Origin: Smittium culicis
Lineage: Eukaryota > Kickxellomycota > Harpellomycetes > Harpellales > Legeriomycetaceae
DNA length: 64,000 nucleotides
Direction of reading: 5' to 3'
Assembly: GCA_001970855.1 (NCBI GenBank)
Contig: LSSN01000142.1
Location: 1 to 64,000, forward strand
A program made the translations under genes and the position numbers. The notes under the pieces are model-generated. The model was given only the letters and a program-made list of their open reading frames with translations. It did no database searches and was not told where the DNA came from. Positions within the stretch are counted from its first letter, which is position 1. Each line of letters begins with the position of its first letter. Below are positions 13,630-25,683 of this stretch, in pieces.

Positions 13630-14600
13630 ATTTATTACTTTTATTTTCGCTGTGAGTTTTCGTCGCTTAATGTTGCTTCAATTTCTTCTCTTGTTGCTTT
13701 AGGTTATGAATTATACTTTAGGAATAAATTACAAGATTTTAATTGGGAAATACTGAATTACCGCTGGTAATTTTGAATGCGTGCTTGTAATGATTCAATC
13801 AAATTATAACATAAATTAGCCCAAGATTTTGTTTCCATACTCTAATTAAAAATAAAATAAATAACTAGAAAAATTTCTCATTTTTTTAAATTAGATTTAT
13901 TAAATTTTCCATAGTTAAATTTGCAATTTGCAATTTCTTTAATTATCTAAAAAAATATTAAAAATTCGATTAATTACAGCAGCTGGGTTTATTTTAGGCA
14001 AGCTATAGAATACATTAGTAGTCTTTGTACTTCTATTCATGTTTTAATTGCGTTCAAGAAGCATTAATATAACCATATTGATACAAAATTACTCCTTCTA
14101 AGAATAATCTCATTCTGCTCAAATATTTTTTGACTGTCTTACTTACTCTAAAATCTATGTATTACTTAATGAAATTGGCTCAGGTAATGAGAGTCACTAT
14201 GGTGATTTTATAACTCATTTCTTTCTTTATATATAATCCAAGAAATCCTGGTAGAGAAATATTAGTATTTCAGAAGCGTTTTTGTGCGTTCGAGTGGTCG
14301 TCTTGTTGTAGAAATCGAGATAGACTGCTTTTTAAACTCATGATTTTCCCCATTAATAATAATAGAATTGTGTGAGATTAAGCAAACCTTGATGTTTGGA
14401 TTTGAATCGCTTTTCTTTTAGCTAAATTTTGGATTTTATCAGATTTTCCATATCTCTGAAGTGATTTCAAGATTTTTCTACATTGAGCACATTTATGAAC
14501 AGATCGAGTTACTTTTTCACAAATTATGCAATTAATTTATCTTTAACAACCGATTATTTAAGCTTGAGGTTATTATTGGAAACATAGATTTTTATATAGT
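13630..14600 (-). pseudogene. Heavily decayed Tc1/mariner-like transposase remnant
   Basis: Two minus-strand segments resemble a Tc1-type transposase. Around 14540-14390 a stretch reads L-K-S-L-Q-R-Y-G-K-S-D-K-I-Q-N-L-A-K, like the linker after the helix-turn-helix. Around 13830-13760 a stretch reads N-L-C-Y-N-L-I-E-S-L-Q-A-R-I-Q, like the C-terminal end where N-L-I-E-S-M-P-R-R is common. Their order and roughly 700-bp spacing fit. The catalytic DDE/D centre between them could not be recognised and stops are frequent, so this is only a tentative fossil. Confidence 0.35.
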
Positions 14601-16608
14601 ATCAATTATTCGATGACTGTTATTATTATATTGAAAAATTTGTATGGAAAAAATATTGTGCTCCAAATCATATTAAATATGCCACTCGCGGTACACTTAA
14701 TTGAAGTAACATCACATATAAATTAAGATTAGGAAACAATGATACAAATTCTCTGGTACTCATCAACATCCTAATTGCTGAGATAGTACGAGTTTAATCT
14801 CAAATCAAACTCAAAGAGAATATGAATTAGATATTCAAATTCTTTAAAATATTTTCGTTGTTTAATATTAATAAAGATTATTGTTATTTTAAATGAAAGG
14901 TTAAGGTTAGAAATGCACTTTAGTAATATTCAATTATTAAAATAAAAATTTTAGATCTTATATTTAACAATTTGCTGCTTTTAAATAAGTATATTTCTTT
15001 AAGTAAATTCGAAATGATTTGTAAATTAATTAACGTCAACATCTGAGAGAAAATTTTGTTCTGAAGAATATCAAAAATATTTTTAACGTAAGAGATGAAT
15101 AGCAGATCATAAGTATATTCATACTGATATAATAATAATACCGAGATTCAAGTAGACTAATGAAAAGTAGCATTTTTAAACCTTCTAACACAAGCTTGAG
15201 AGAGTTTTAAAAAAAGTTTAATTGATAATATATTTTTCAATTTTCAATTTTTGATTAGCTATTTGGTTTTATCAGAGTCTAAAAATTAGATATAATACTC
15301 CATCAAAAGAATCATATGATTAAGAAAACCTATCCAATAATTTTTTTTCCAAGTCAACCTGTATTATTTGATTTATTAAAGAAAAATAAACTATAATGTA
15401 AGTTATAATCAAAAGCAATTACTATGGCATAATTATGGGTACAATATTCTATTCTTAATAAAACATAAATTGAATATTCAAAATCAAAAAAAATAAAGAA
15501 AAATTAAGTGAAAATGAAAGTTTATAGATATAATTATAGAATTTATTTTATATTTATTACAAAAATGATTATATTAAAGATAAGATATTGTATAAAATCT
15601 AAATAAAGCTCAGCTACACATGGCTCTTTACTGTTATGATCTATTCTATGCTATGAATCTTGATATTTAAAAAAATTTTAATTGAACTCGTGCAAATTCT
15701 TGTTGCTCTATTTATCAAACATATACTTGCTAGCAATAAGTACAATACAGCACATTCCGATAGCTCTTTCTTTCGTATAACAGGGCATAAAATAAAAATA
15801 TATTCATCTAGAAAAATTATAAACAAATAAGCGAATTATAGAAGTATATTTTATTTCGAACAAATATGAAGTGAACAAAAGGACAAAGAATTTTTTTCAA
15901 CGGATGAAGTATAATGAAATTTTTGACTTGCATGAAAATTAAATCAAGAATATTTCAATAATTCATAAAACCTACTGTAAAAACCAAGATATAAAATAAA
16001 AGATCAATTTTATCATTATAAAAAAACTACTGATATTCGTTGAAAGATGTTTAAATGGTATAATTGATATACGCTATTATAAAATATATAATATAGTAAA
16101 ATCGATATGATTAAAGTATTAGTGCTGTAGCTATGTTAATTAACAGACTTTTGAAAGATGTATAATAAAACCAAATAGTCATTAGCTTAAATTTAAAATT
16201 TTAAAATCATTTCATATAACGCAGCTAACATATCAAAATTACAAAAAAACATAAAAAGTATGTGTAAAATAGTCGTAGACATAATTTAGAAATTCGAAAT
16301 TTAATGATATTATTCCGTATATTATAACTGGGTATTTAACAAAGATAATTTTATTTTAATAGGTTACATTCACGAAGAAATGGCTAATTATTATGAGATA
16401 TTTTATAAATGTAGTCATTATATAAAAAAAAAATTTCATATTTAAAATACTCTGGAATACTATTAATAAACTTAAAAAAAACTTTGTAAAAGAGGGCTAT
16501 TCTACGTGTAGATATAACGTGTTATTATTTTCAAGTTATTTTTTGCAACGGCTATGCTGACTTAATTTAATGTGCGTATATTTTTTATTATTTTAATTTA
16601 TGTAGATC
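14601..16608. other. AT-rich non-coding region
   Basis: Dense stops, no recognised element. A 61-codon minus frame at 15641-15826 shows nothing recognisable. Confidence 0.55.
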
Positions 16609-16715
16609 ATTGGCTTACATAAAACTGGGCTCGAATAGATAAACAGGATAAAAACTACTGGCAAACCATGAGTATAGCTAATTATTCAGAATAAAGCATA
16701 AAATACGATAATTGG
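16609..16715. promoter_or_regulatory. CCAAT boxes upstream of the MYST gene
   Basis: Two inverted CCAAT boxes (ATTGG at 16609-16613 and 16711-16715), both in the context ATTGGCT, lie 300-400 bp before the proposed start codon. CCAAT is the binding core of the NF-Y/HAP complex. Function is inferred. Confidence 0.4.
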
Positions 16716-17010
16716 CTAAAGACATTTATCTGTTGAGATATCTCTATTTAATTAATAGTTCGGCGATTTGTTGACAAATAGAAATGAAGGGATCGTGTTT
16801 TGCGATGTAAAATCGAAAAATGTCGGCATTCTGAGAGGTTAATTGAAGAGTAAATAACAAATATCGATTTAGGCTTATCAGAAAATTTGATTAAGTAAAC
16901 AAATGTTACTACTAATTAAATACAAGAAAATTGCCATACTAAATGTATATAAACTAATGCTAATAGTTATCGAAATAGAGCTCTTGTAATAATACTAGAC
17001 ATATACCGAT

Positions 17011-18580
17011 ATGGGTAAGTGTATTGATTTGATTTATAGCTGTTTTATTGTCCTCGAGCGATAATTTAAGCTGGAGCTCTAGCAATTATTACTAAAATAC
17101 ATACAAATTATTATGCAAGTCTTCTGTGTATTTATTGATTTGATTCATGTTTATTTTTTGCTATAGGTTTGAAGGATGAGGAGAAGGGATTGGTAAAATC
17201 AGGCGACGAATTCAAGATCAAGAGGGTATATTTAGGACAGTATTGGCTATCAATCTGGTTTCAGTCTCCATACCCAAGCGAGTACACAAAACAAGAGGAT
17301 TTATATGTTTGCGAGAAATGTCTAAAATACATGAAGTACGGGAAAACCCTGATAGAACATCGTGTAAGTTCAATTTATACATTTTTAACATTTATTTTTT
17401 AAAAAAAAATTGACCTATATCTTTTATTATTATTATTTTTATTATAGAAGGAGTGCTTGGAAGCGTATCCTAGGGGTTCACTGGTTTATTTCGATTCCAG
17501 CTGCGAGGTGTATCAAGTAGATGGGAAAACTGAGAAGGTATGTATAGCCAATTCAATACAATACAATTTAACGTGCAGATATAGCGATTATAGATATTTT
17601 GGTTGAGAAGGTGAATATTTTTAAAATAATAATAATATTTTTTAATTTTTTTCTATTTATTATATAGCTATATTGTCAGAATTTGAGCTTGTTGTCGAAA
17701 CTGTTTCTTAACCAAAAGACGTTGTATTACGACGTTTCGTCATTTTTGTTTTATACGCTATATTCAAAGCCAGCAACGAGCGACTGTGAGCCGACGTTTG
17801 TGGGATATTTTTCAAAGGAGAAGAGTAGCGCAGAGGGGTTTAACTTGGCCTGTGTGCTGACGTTTCCACAATTCAGAGGACTTCATTATGGGACACTTCT
17901 GGTAGAACTAAGTAAGTTTATAACTACTAAGTCACTAAATTGCGTATCAAATAATGGATTGCTTAAATTACCAGCATAGTACCAATAACTAATATTCATT
18001 ATTAATGATATAACGGATGATTTAAGATAATGTTGTATTGTATCTTGTAATTTTTTTAAATTGGGGCAAGAGTTAGTAGGAAAATTTACAAAGCATAAAA
18101 AATAATGTATATGTAATAGGTTATGAGATAACAAAGCTGGAGGGCAAAACTGGAGGGCCAGAGAAGCCACTATCAGCACAGGGGTTCCATACATATAGGG
18201 CGTATTGGCAGTCAGTGATACTGGCGTACTTGTTGGAGAAGGCAAAGCAAAGCGACGAGAAGAGCATTATGGAGCTGGTAAAGAGCAGCAAGAAGGGAAA
18301 GGAGGATAAGGTACTGGAGGGTGAGAAGAAAGAAAAGAAGGAAAGAGAGAACTACCAAGTGTTTGATATAAGGGAGCTTTCAGAAGAGACGGGGATTAAT
18401 GTTCAGGATATCCTGAGTACACTTGACGATTTGGGGATTTTCAAGTACTGGAAGGGAGAGCATGTGGTGTGTTTGAGCGAGGAGCTGTTACTGTCAACGA
18501 TACGGAGACTGAAGATATCGTTCAAGAGGAGAATTAGCAGGACAGGGTTAGTTGCAGATAATATATATTTTAGCCGATAG
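17011..18580 (+). CDS. MYST-family histone acetyltransferase, 5 exons
   Basis: Proposed exons 17011-17014, 17167-17363, 17448-17537, 17668-17911, 18120-18580 give 331 residues. The MYST domain fills the protein: a C2HC zinc finger (C50, C53, H66, C70), the K-T-L-Y-Y-D-V segment with the autoacetylation lysine at K114, F-S-K-E-K, N-L-A-C with catalytic Cys159, and G-G-P-E-K-P-L-S with the general-base Glu193. There is no chromodomain or PHD finger, so the size resembles Sas2-type proteins. The acetyl-CoA loop is R-G-L-H-Y-G (167-172) where family members have Q-R-x-G-Y-G. A lysine-rich insert occupies about 220-256. Codons end mainly in G or A, unlike neighbours. The first exon (ATGG) is an inference from the phase and the GTAAGT donor. 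The product probably acetylates histone tails in the nucleus. It converges on the CCDC90 gene, 78 bp between stops. Confidence 0.85.
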
Positions 18581-18658
18581 ATAAGATGGTTTAAATAAAG
18601 TAAAATGAAATAAAATAAATGGTTAATAATTTAAAGGAAATGTTTGAGAAGAGGAGGA

Positions 18659-19426
18659 CTAGCTGAAGAGGCGTATGTAGGCTAGGATGAGGGCACCGGC
18701 ACCGGTGATAGTGCCGAACATGTATTGTAGTATTTGGAGTTTGATGGCTTCCATTAGAGTTTTTAAGTTGGCAATTTCCTTTTCAATTTTATTGTCAGCT
18801 TTTTTAATTTTAATTTCTTGGGAGGCTTGTTCGTCACGGATGCGGCCTTTTTCGAGGCTCATATCGAGACGAACGGAGGCTTGAGATCTGGCGAGTTCTT
18901 CTTTAAGTTTTTGTTTTAGTTTATTGACTTCGCCTTGCAGGCGTTCGTTTTCGGCTTTCATTATGGAAAAGTCGGTTTTTTCAATCATTTGAATTTCAGA
19001 TTTAAGCTGAGCAAAGTCGACTTTATAAGCGCTCATTTTCTAAGGGGGTAAAAGGTAGAAAAAGAGGAAAAGTGAGAAAAAAAAAGGCTTATATGGAGTA
19101 AATAAATTAAGTGAACAGAGGAGAAGGGAGAGTAGTGGGGGAAGTGGTTATGGTACTGTTTGTTGGTCTACTTTGGTGACCATGTTTTTGAGCATGGTGT
19201 CGGCACTTTCTTTTATAGCCTGCGAGAGAATGTTGACAACGGCTTCAGCTTGCTGCTTATCAAAATCGTTTTGGAGGAGGCGGGTGGTGATTTGGTTAGT
19301 GTCGAAGAAGTTTCTAGGGATGGGATGCTGAAGGGAATTTGAGGAATGGAAGTTGGAACGAAAGTGGTACAGAGGCTGGACGAAGCGAGAAGAGGCTAAT
19401 AGGCGTCTTGTAGGAGAGTACAGCAT
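18659..19426 (-). CDS. Mitochondrial CCDC90/DUF1640 coiled-coil membrane protein (MCUR1/Fmp32-like)
   Basis: Two exons, 19426-19157 and 19039-18659, joined at GT..AG sites, give 216 residues. The N-terminus is basic, Ser/Arg-rich and lacks acidic residues for about 40 positions, a typical mitochondrial presequence. The conserved core follows, with D-F-A-Q-L-K-S-E-I after the splice junction, then a long coiled coil (about 115-185) and one C-terminal membrane segment (G-T-I-T-G-A-G-A-L-I-L-A-Y) close to the end. This is the layout of CCDC90A/MCUR1 and yeast Fmp32, inner-membrane proteins linked to calcium uniporter or cytochrome oxidase assembly. The exact role here is not shown. Codons end in C, A or T as in the other genes. 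Upstream lies the CCAAT-rich interval shared with alpha-COP, so the two genes may use a bidirectional promoter. Confidence 0.85.
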
Positions 19427-19602
19427 TGTGGTAGACTAGAAGTTAAGAATACGAGCAAGTCTAGAGATGGCAGATTGAGAAAGTATAGCATTAGTATAAA
19501 GCGATTCAGTCGAAGAAGAATCTCGAAAACTTGGCTTAGTGGTAACTGCTGAGCGAAATATTTACAGTTTATTATACAGTTGAAGGTAGTGATGGATCAT
19601 AT

Positions 19603-20191
19603 CCAATCGCTACAATTAGTACAAGTTTTCACCAAATTAATAGCCAATTATGATTCATTATAAAAATAAAATGTGGCTATTTCCAATAATATAATTCAAT
19701 TAAAGAGTTCATAGAGTATTATCCAATCATTTTTTAGAATAAGGTATCAACTTGTATCAAGCTAATTATATATCAGAAATATTGAAAGCTATTATTTAAT
19801 TACGCTAACCCCAATCACAATTAAAAGCCATCCCAATGACCAGTAATGAAACAGTGATAAAATATAGCCAATAACTGGAAATTGGGAAAAACATTAAAAA
19901 GCATCCAATAATCGAAGAAGATAAAGAGAGGAAGAGTGGCGACAAATGATTGGCTTGAATCCTCGATCTTTGATATCTATTAGCATACGAGAGTTGCATT
20001 CAGCCAATGGGTATCTGAATCATACACAACCATCGCCAATAGGCGGATGAATAGCATAATGAAGTCAAAGATAAGTGGCCAATAAGTAAGCTGTGGATGT
20101 TAGCGAGGAAAGGAAAAAGCCAATGGGATACAGGTTTATGGGGAATGTGAGGGTGATAGGCAGAGATCGAGAAATATTGCGATTTAATTGG
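19603..20191. promoter_or_regulatory. Dense CCAAT-box cluster between divergent CCDC90 and alpha-COP genes
   Basis: At least 14 CCAAT boxes in about 590 bp, in both orientations, for example at 19603, 19644, 19683, 19723, 19811, 19833, 19868, 19905, 20004, 20036, 20079 and 20120, with inverted boxes at 19881, 19949 and 20187. Many have the fuller form AGCCAATNR. This is the binding core for the trimeric NF-Y/HAP factor. The interval separates two divergent genes and has no coding potential. Confidence 0.6.
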
Positions 20192-20487
20192 TCTAAGCTG
20201 TATAGGCGTGGTTTTTGGGTTTGATAAATGAGAGATTATTTACTGGGAAGAATAATTGTTATGGTTTTGAAGCGCTTTTTGTTGCTATTCGGCTAAATTA
20301 AGCTATTTTTTATTTTATATTCTCTCAGTTCAAATAAACTAAACTTTTTATGTTTCAAATGCGTTTGTTCTATTAAACTTTTTCTATACAACTACTCAAC
20401 TTCTACTTTTATTGCTGCATACACCTCAATCCCTTTATTATATCCCACTATCCTCAATATTGCTCTCCCATCTGACATCTTTATAAA

Positions 20488-23400
20488 ATGCAGATGTTAA
20501 CTAAATTCGAGTCTAAAAGCAGCAGAGTCAAAAGCGCTGCTTTTCACCCTAAAAGACCTTGGGTCCTCTCTTCACTACACAACGGCTCCATCCAATTATG
20601 GGACTACAGAATGGGTTCTCTCATCGAAAAATTCGACGACCACGAAGGTATTCACCATATCAATAACTCTATCTCCCCATCCCCCTTCCCCCATAAACTT
20701 ACACTTTTCTCTTTTCATCATTTTTGAATTATTATCTATACTCCAATACTTTATACTAATCTATTCTTTCCTCTCCCTTCTATCTAATTTATAGGCCCAG
20801 TCAGAGGTGTAGCTTTCCACCCTTCCCAGGATCTCTTCGTTAGTGGTGGTGACGACTATAAAATCAGAGTTTGGAGCTATAAATCTAAAAAATGCCTCTT
20901 CGTCCTAGAAGGCCATATGGATTACATTCGCACCGTCTCCTTCCACGCCGAGCAGCCTTGGATTTTGTCTGCTTCTGACGACCAAACTGTTCGCATTTGG
21001 AACTGGCAATCTAGACAATGCATCGCCGTATTATCCGGTCACAACCACTACGTCATGTCCGCTCAATTCCACCCCGAACACGACCTCATCGTCTCTGCCT
21101 CCTTAGATCAAACTGTTCGTGTTTGGGACTTCTCCGGCTTAAAAAAAAAGAACTCCGCTGGTGCTCCCCCAATACAACAAAATTCTATGAACTTCAACTC
21201 TCTCTCCCAAGACGATCTCAACCAATCCGACGTTTATGCCAGATTCGTCCTCGAAGGCCATACCCGCGGTGTTAACTGGGTATCCTTCCACCCAACTAAG
21301 CCTTTAATCATCTCCTGTGGCGACGATCGCCAAATAAAACTTTGGAGAATGAGCGAAACTAAAGCCTGGGAAGTTGAAGCTTTCAGAGGTCACTACAACA
21401 ACGTCTCTGCCGCCGTCTTCCAAAGCAACAGAGACTTCATCGTCTCCTGCTCTGAAGATAAGTCTGTCCGTGTTTGGGATACAAACAAACAATCCCTCGT
21501 CCAATCTTTCAAACGTGAAAATGACCGCTTCTGGTGCATCACCTTACATCCTAATATCAACTTGTTCGCTGCAGGTCACGACTCTGGTCTTATCGTTTTT
21601 AAACTCGAGCGCGAAAGAACGCCCTTCTCTGTTCACAACAACTCTCTCCTCTACATAAAAGACTCCAATATCAGATTACTCGATCTTGCCTCTAACGCCG
21701 ATTCTGCCATTGTCACTATGCAATCTAAACAAAATAATATCCCTCAAGCTTTTCGCTCCCTCAGCTTTAATCACGCTGAAAAAGCTGTACTCCTCTCTTC
21801 CTCAAATGATGGCGGCTCTTACGAACTCTATGCCCTCCCTCGCGAAATTGTTGGTCAAGCCCCTCAACCAAGTTTCGGTGTTTTAGGCTCTGGCTCTTGC
21901 GCCGTCTGGGTAGGTCGCTCCCGCTTCGCTGTTTTTGACCAAAACAACAATCAAATCCTCATCAAAGACATCCAAAATACCACCACTAAAACCATCACCC
22001 CCCCTATCCCAATTACCTATATCTTCCAAGGTCCTGGTAATCAGCTAATCCTTGCCAACTCCTCCTCATGCGCTCTTTTCGACACCCAAACTCGCGCCCT
22101 TGGAAAAGAAATTCAAATCCCTAACGTAAAGTACATTTCTTGGTCCCCTGATTTCTCCGCTGTTGCCCTCATTTCCAAACACACTATCTCCATCGTTAAC
22201 AAAGCCTTCGATCAACTCTCGACTGTCCATGAATCTATTAGAATCAAATCTTCCATCTGGGACTCTAACGATGTATTGCTCTACACTACCCTCAGCCACT
22301 TGAAATTCCTCCTCAAGCACGGTGACTCTGGTACTATCAAAACTATCGATAGCCCAATCTACCTGACTGGTATTCGCGGAAAAACTGTCCACTGTTTAGA
22401 CAGAAACGCTACTCCCCAAAAATTCGTCATTGACCCAACTGAATATATCTTTAAGCTTGCTCTTTTACGCAAAAATTATTCTGATGTCGTAAATATTATT
22501 AAATCATCAAGTCTTGTTGGTCAGTCCATTATCGCTTATCTGAAACAAAAGGGCTACCCCGAAGTTGCTTTACACTTTGTTAAAGATAACTCTGCCAGAT
22601 TTGAGCTAGCCATTGAATGTGGAAACATGGAAATTGCCTTAGAGTCTGCTAAAGCTATTGACTCCCCCATTTATTGGGATAAGCTAGCTGAAGAAGCTCT
22701 CAAACTTGGTTATATCAATATCGTTGAACTATCTTACCAAAGATCTAAATCCTTTGACAAACTGCTCAACTTGTATATTTTAACTGGTCAATTTGAAAAA
22801 TCTTTAAAAATTCCAGTATCAGGAAACAAAAATTCAAATAACTCTTTCAGGTACATGTCATCTCTTATGCTCGGAAATATTGAGCAACAAATTCAACTCT
22901 TGCTTGAATGTGGTCAATCTTCCCTTGCTTACTTGTCTGCAGTATCTCATGGCCTTAATGGACACGCCGAAGCCATTCTTTCTAAATCTGGCATCGATCC
23001 TTCAACCATCACCGGTATCCCTAGCTCCTCCTTTTATTTGGCCCCTCCAATTCCTGTTAACCCATCTTCAGATCACGTAGACTGGCCACATTTGACGCTC
23101 TCTAAAGGCATCTTTGACACTAATTTCGCCAAATCTGTCTTAAACAGTGCTGACTCTGGCTCCTCAAATAAAGCAAGTCTTGTCATGGACTTTGATTCTG
23201 CTGATATTGATAATGCTTGGGACGAATATGGCCAAGATGACTTGAATCCAAACCCCGAAATGTCTAACGAATTTGAAGACGATATCCAATTGGATGGTCA
23301 AGATGATGCTGGATGGGGTATAGACGCCGACTTGGAGCTTGGCTCCGAAATAGCTGCTAAAGCTACTGCTGCAGCTGCAGCTGACTATGTCCCACCTCAG

Positions 23401-24408
23401 CCAAATGATTCTCCATTAACTATCCACGCTAATGGTAGCAGTCTCTCCGTTCACCACATTCAAGCAGGAAATTTCTCTGCTGCTATGAACTTGTTAAATT
23501 CACAATTAAATGCTGCTAGCTTTGAATCGCTTAAAGATATTTTCCTTGAAATATACTCTAGCTCACGCTCACTCTTACCAGCTTGCCCCTCTGCTCCTGA
23601 GCTATCTATCCCTCTAATCGTTTCAACCACTTCAAGCGATAGCTTCTCCCGCGTTAGACAATTAACTTGCCCTGCTAAGCTAGTCACCTTAAACTCACTC
23701 ATCAACAGCTTGCAAGTTGCGTATAAAACTACTACTGCTGGTAAATTTAGTGATGCTGTAACCTTGTTCAGAAACATTTTACTTAGACTGCCGTTTTTGG
23801 TTTTACAATTGAAATCAGAAATCGAAGAAGCTAATCAAATGGTTTCAATTTGTCGAGAATATATCTTGGGTCTCTTGATTGAAAAATCTAGAAGAGAAAT
23901 TTCAGCTGGTTCAAATACTTCAACTCCAAATCTATCTGGCGATAGCTCCTCTTCGCCTGCTCTTGCCCGCCAATTGGAACTGGCTTGTTACTTCACCCAC
24001 TGCAAACTTCAACCTGTCCATGAGCAATTATCCCTTCGTTCCGCCATGTCTTTGGCCTATAAACTCAAAAGCTACAAAACCAGTGGTATCTTTGCTCAAA
24101 GATTGATCGATTTAGCCCCACCTGCAAAAGTGGCCCAACAAGCTAACCAAATCTTAACTATTTGCAACCAGCAATCTCGTGATTCAGTTCAAGTCAACTA
24201 CAACCATCTAAACCCATTCGTTGTTTGCGCAAAAACTTTCACCCCTATTTACTTGGGAACTGAATATTTGGAATGTAAATTCTGCGGCGCTTGTTACTCA
24301 ACCTCTAACGATAAAATCATCTGTGAAGTTTGTACCGTCTCTAAAGTTGTTAGCACAAACTCAAAATCAAACTTTTCTGACTTTAAATCGTCGATAGTTT
24401 TCAATTAG
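20488..24408 (+). CDS. COP1: Coatomer subunit alpha (alpha-COP)
   Basis: Exons 20488-20647 and 20795-24408 give 1257 residues, the usual alpha-COP length. The start [11 protein letters not shown] matches the family's conserved N-terminus. Two WD40 propellers follow. The first has clear repeats such as [21 protein letters not shown] and [13 protein letters not shown] and binds di-lysine cargo tails. Then come the helical solenoid and an acidic linker near residue 880, then the C-terminal COPI domain with Cys pairs (L-E-C-K-F-C-G-A-C and C-E-V-C) that contacts epsilon-COP. It forms the outer COPI coat for retrograde Golgi-to-ER transport in the cytosol. The single intron splits a Gly codon. Codons are strongly C-ending over the first 1.5 kb and drift to T-ending later, suggesting high expression. 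Confidence 0.97.
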
Positions 24409-25683
24409 GTTTATTTTTACTTTTTATTTTAGCTTTTTTAATTCTATTTATCTGTTTTCGAGTTGTTTCTATATTTTAATTTTTAAAGTATACTTATATT
24501 CCAACATCAATTCGATCTCTATTATCTCTATTGTAATTTTTTATTCATTACAAGGTAATTCTATGTTGCAAATCAATCATGTCCAGCGCTATAAAAAATT
24601 TCAAGTAAAGATTATCCATCCATACCCTCTCCCAATAAAATTTTTACTTGCAAGATTAACAATTGTTTTAGAAATAAATTAGTTATTTTACTAAATTGGA
24701 ATTTTTGAAACGAAATTATTTCAAAAATTATAATTAAATATAGTTATATTTTGGCAGAATTTTTAATAATTATGAAAAACGTAAAAAAGCAAGAATCATG
24801 ACTTGCTTGAAAATAAAATAATGTCGAATACAATGATTTTTTTAGAGTATATATTTAAAACCAATTTATTCAATTTACTTGATAATTTATTTACTTTTTC
24901 AGATACGAGTAAAGAAGAGGTTATCGAACCAATAATTTCCTGTTTGTGTTTTTTATTAAAAGAAAATTTTTTTGAAGATTTAATATTCTTGCTATTAGTT
25001 CGCGCCAGCTAAATTGACTTGTATTCTTTTTAATCAAATTTTAGTTCCATTATGTATAAGCTTGAACTAAATTAATGTTGATAACTGCGTTTTTAAATTC
25101 GGCGAAATGAAATGAAATGGAATGGAATGATAAACTAATAAATTGGCTAAAGCTTGAACCCATACAAATAAAGCATAGTTACTGGCGAGCGCACTCTTGA
25201 GAAAATTACAAAATCGCTTTTGTGGTTCATCTATAAAGAATAATTTTATACTAATGATGATATGTACTTTATTAGTTCCTATTAATTATTATAGTATACT
25301 AAGGTCATAAAGCAAATTGCATGGAGTTTGTTTTGCATTGTTTGTTTTTTTTTTTTTTAACGGAAAGTTTGTTGATCATTTTTCATAAGTGTTGTTAAAA
25401 AATTTCTATAAAAGCAAAATAAATTTTCAACCGATTCTCATCTGGACTCGTAGGTCCTCCATTCCTTCATATAATGAAGATACTTTGGTTTTTAGATTGT
25501 TAGAAAATATCAAGAATTCATTTATTTTTTCCGCCAATTCAAAACTAAAAGTATAGATTATCTGAATTGAAAATTAAAATTTCATTCAAAAGGGAGGGAT
25601 AGAGTTTTATTATCCATCTAAATATTATAAATAGCAAGTTTAAATAAAAATATATATATATATAAATGGAATTTATCTATTAT
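24409..25683. other. Non-coding interval between alpha-COP and the PPR gene
   Basis: This is the 3' region of two convergent genes. It holds a short GAAAT/GGAAT-type repeat at about 25107-25135 and a TA run at about 25651-25664. A 69-codon frame at 24803-25012 has no recognisable domain. Confidence 0.55.

Noticed and set aside
17886..18245. 119-codon minus-strand frame overlapping the MYST gene
   Set aside because: It spans an intron and exon ends of the MYST gene on the opposite strand; no protein features beyond chance.
22066..22392. 108-codon minus-strand frame inside alpha-COP
   Set aside because: Shadow of the C-rich sense codons; no recognisable domain and wholly inside a well-supported gene.
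24803..25012. 69-codon + frame downstream of alpha-COP
   Set aside because: AT-driven Leu/Phe/Ile composition, no promoter or family match.
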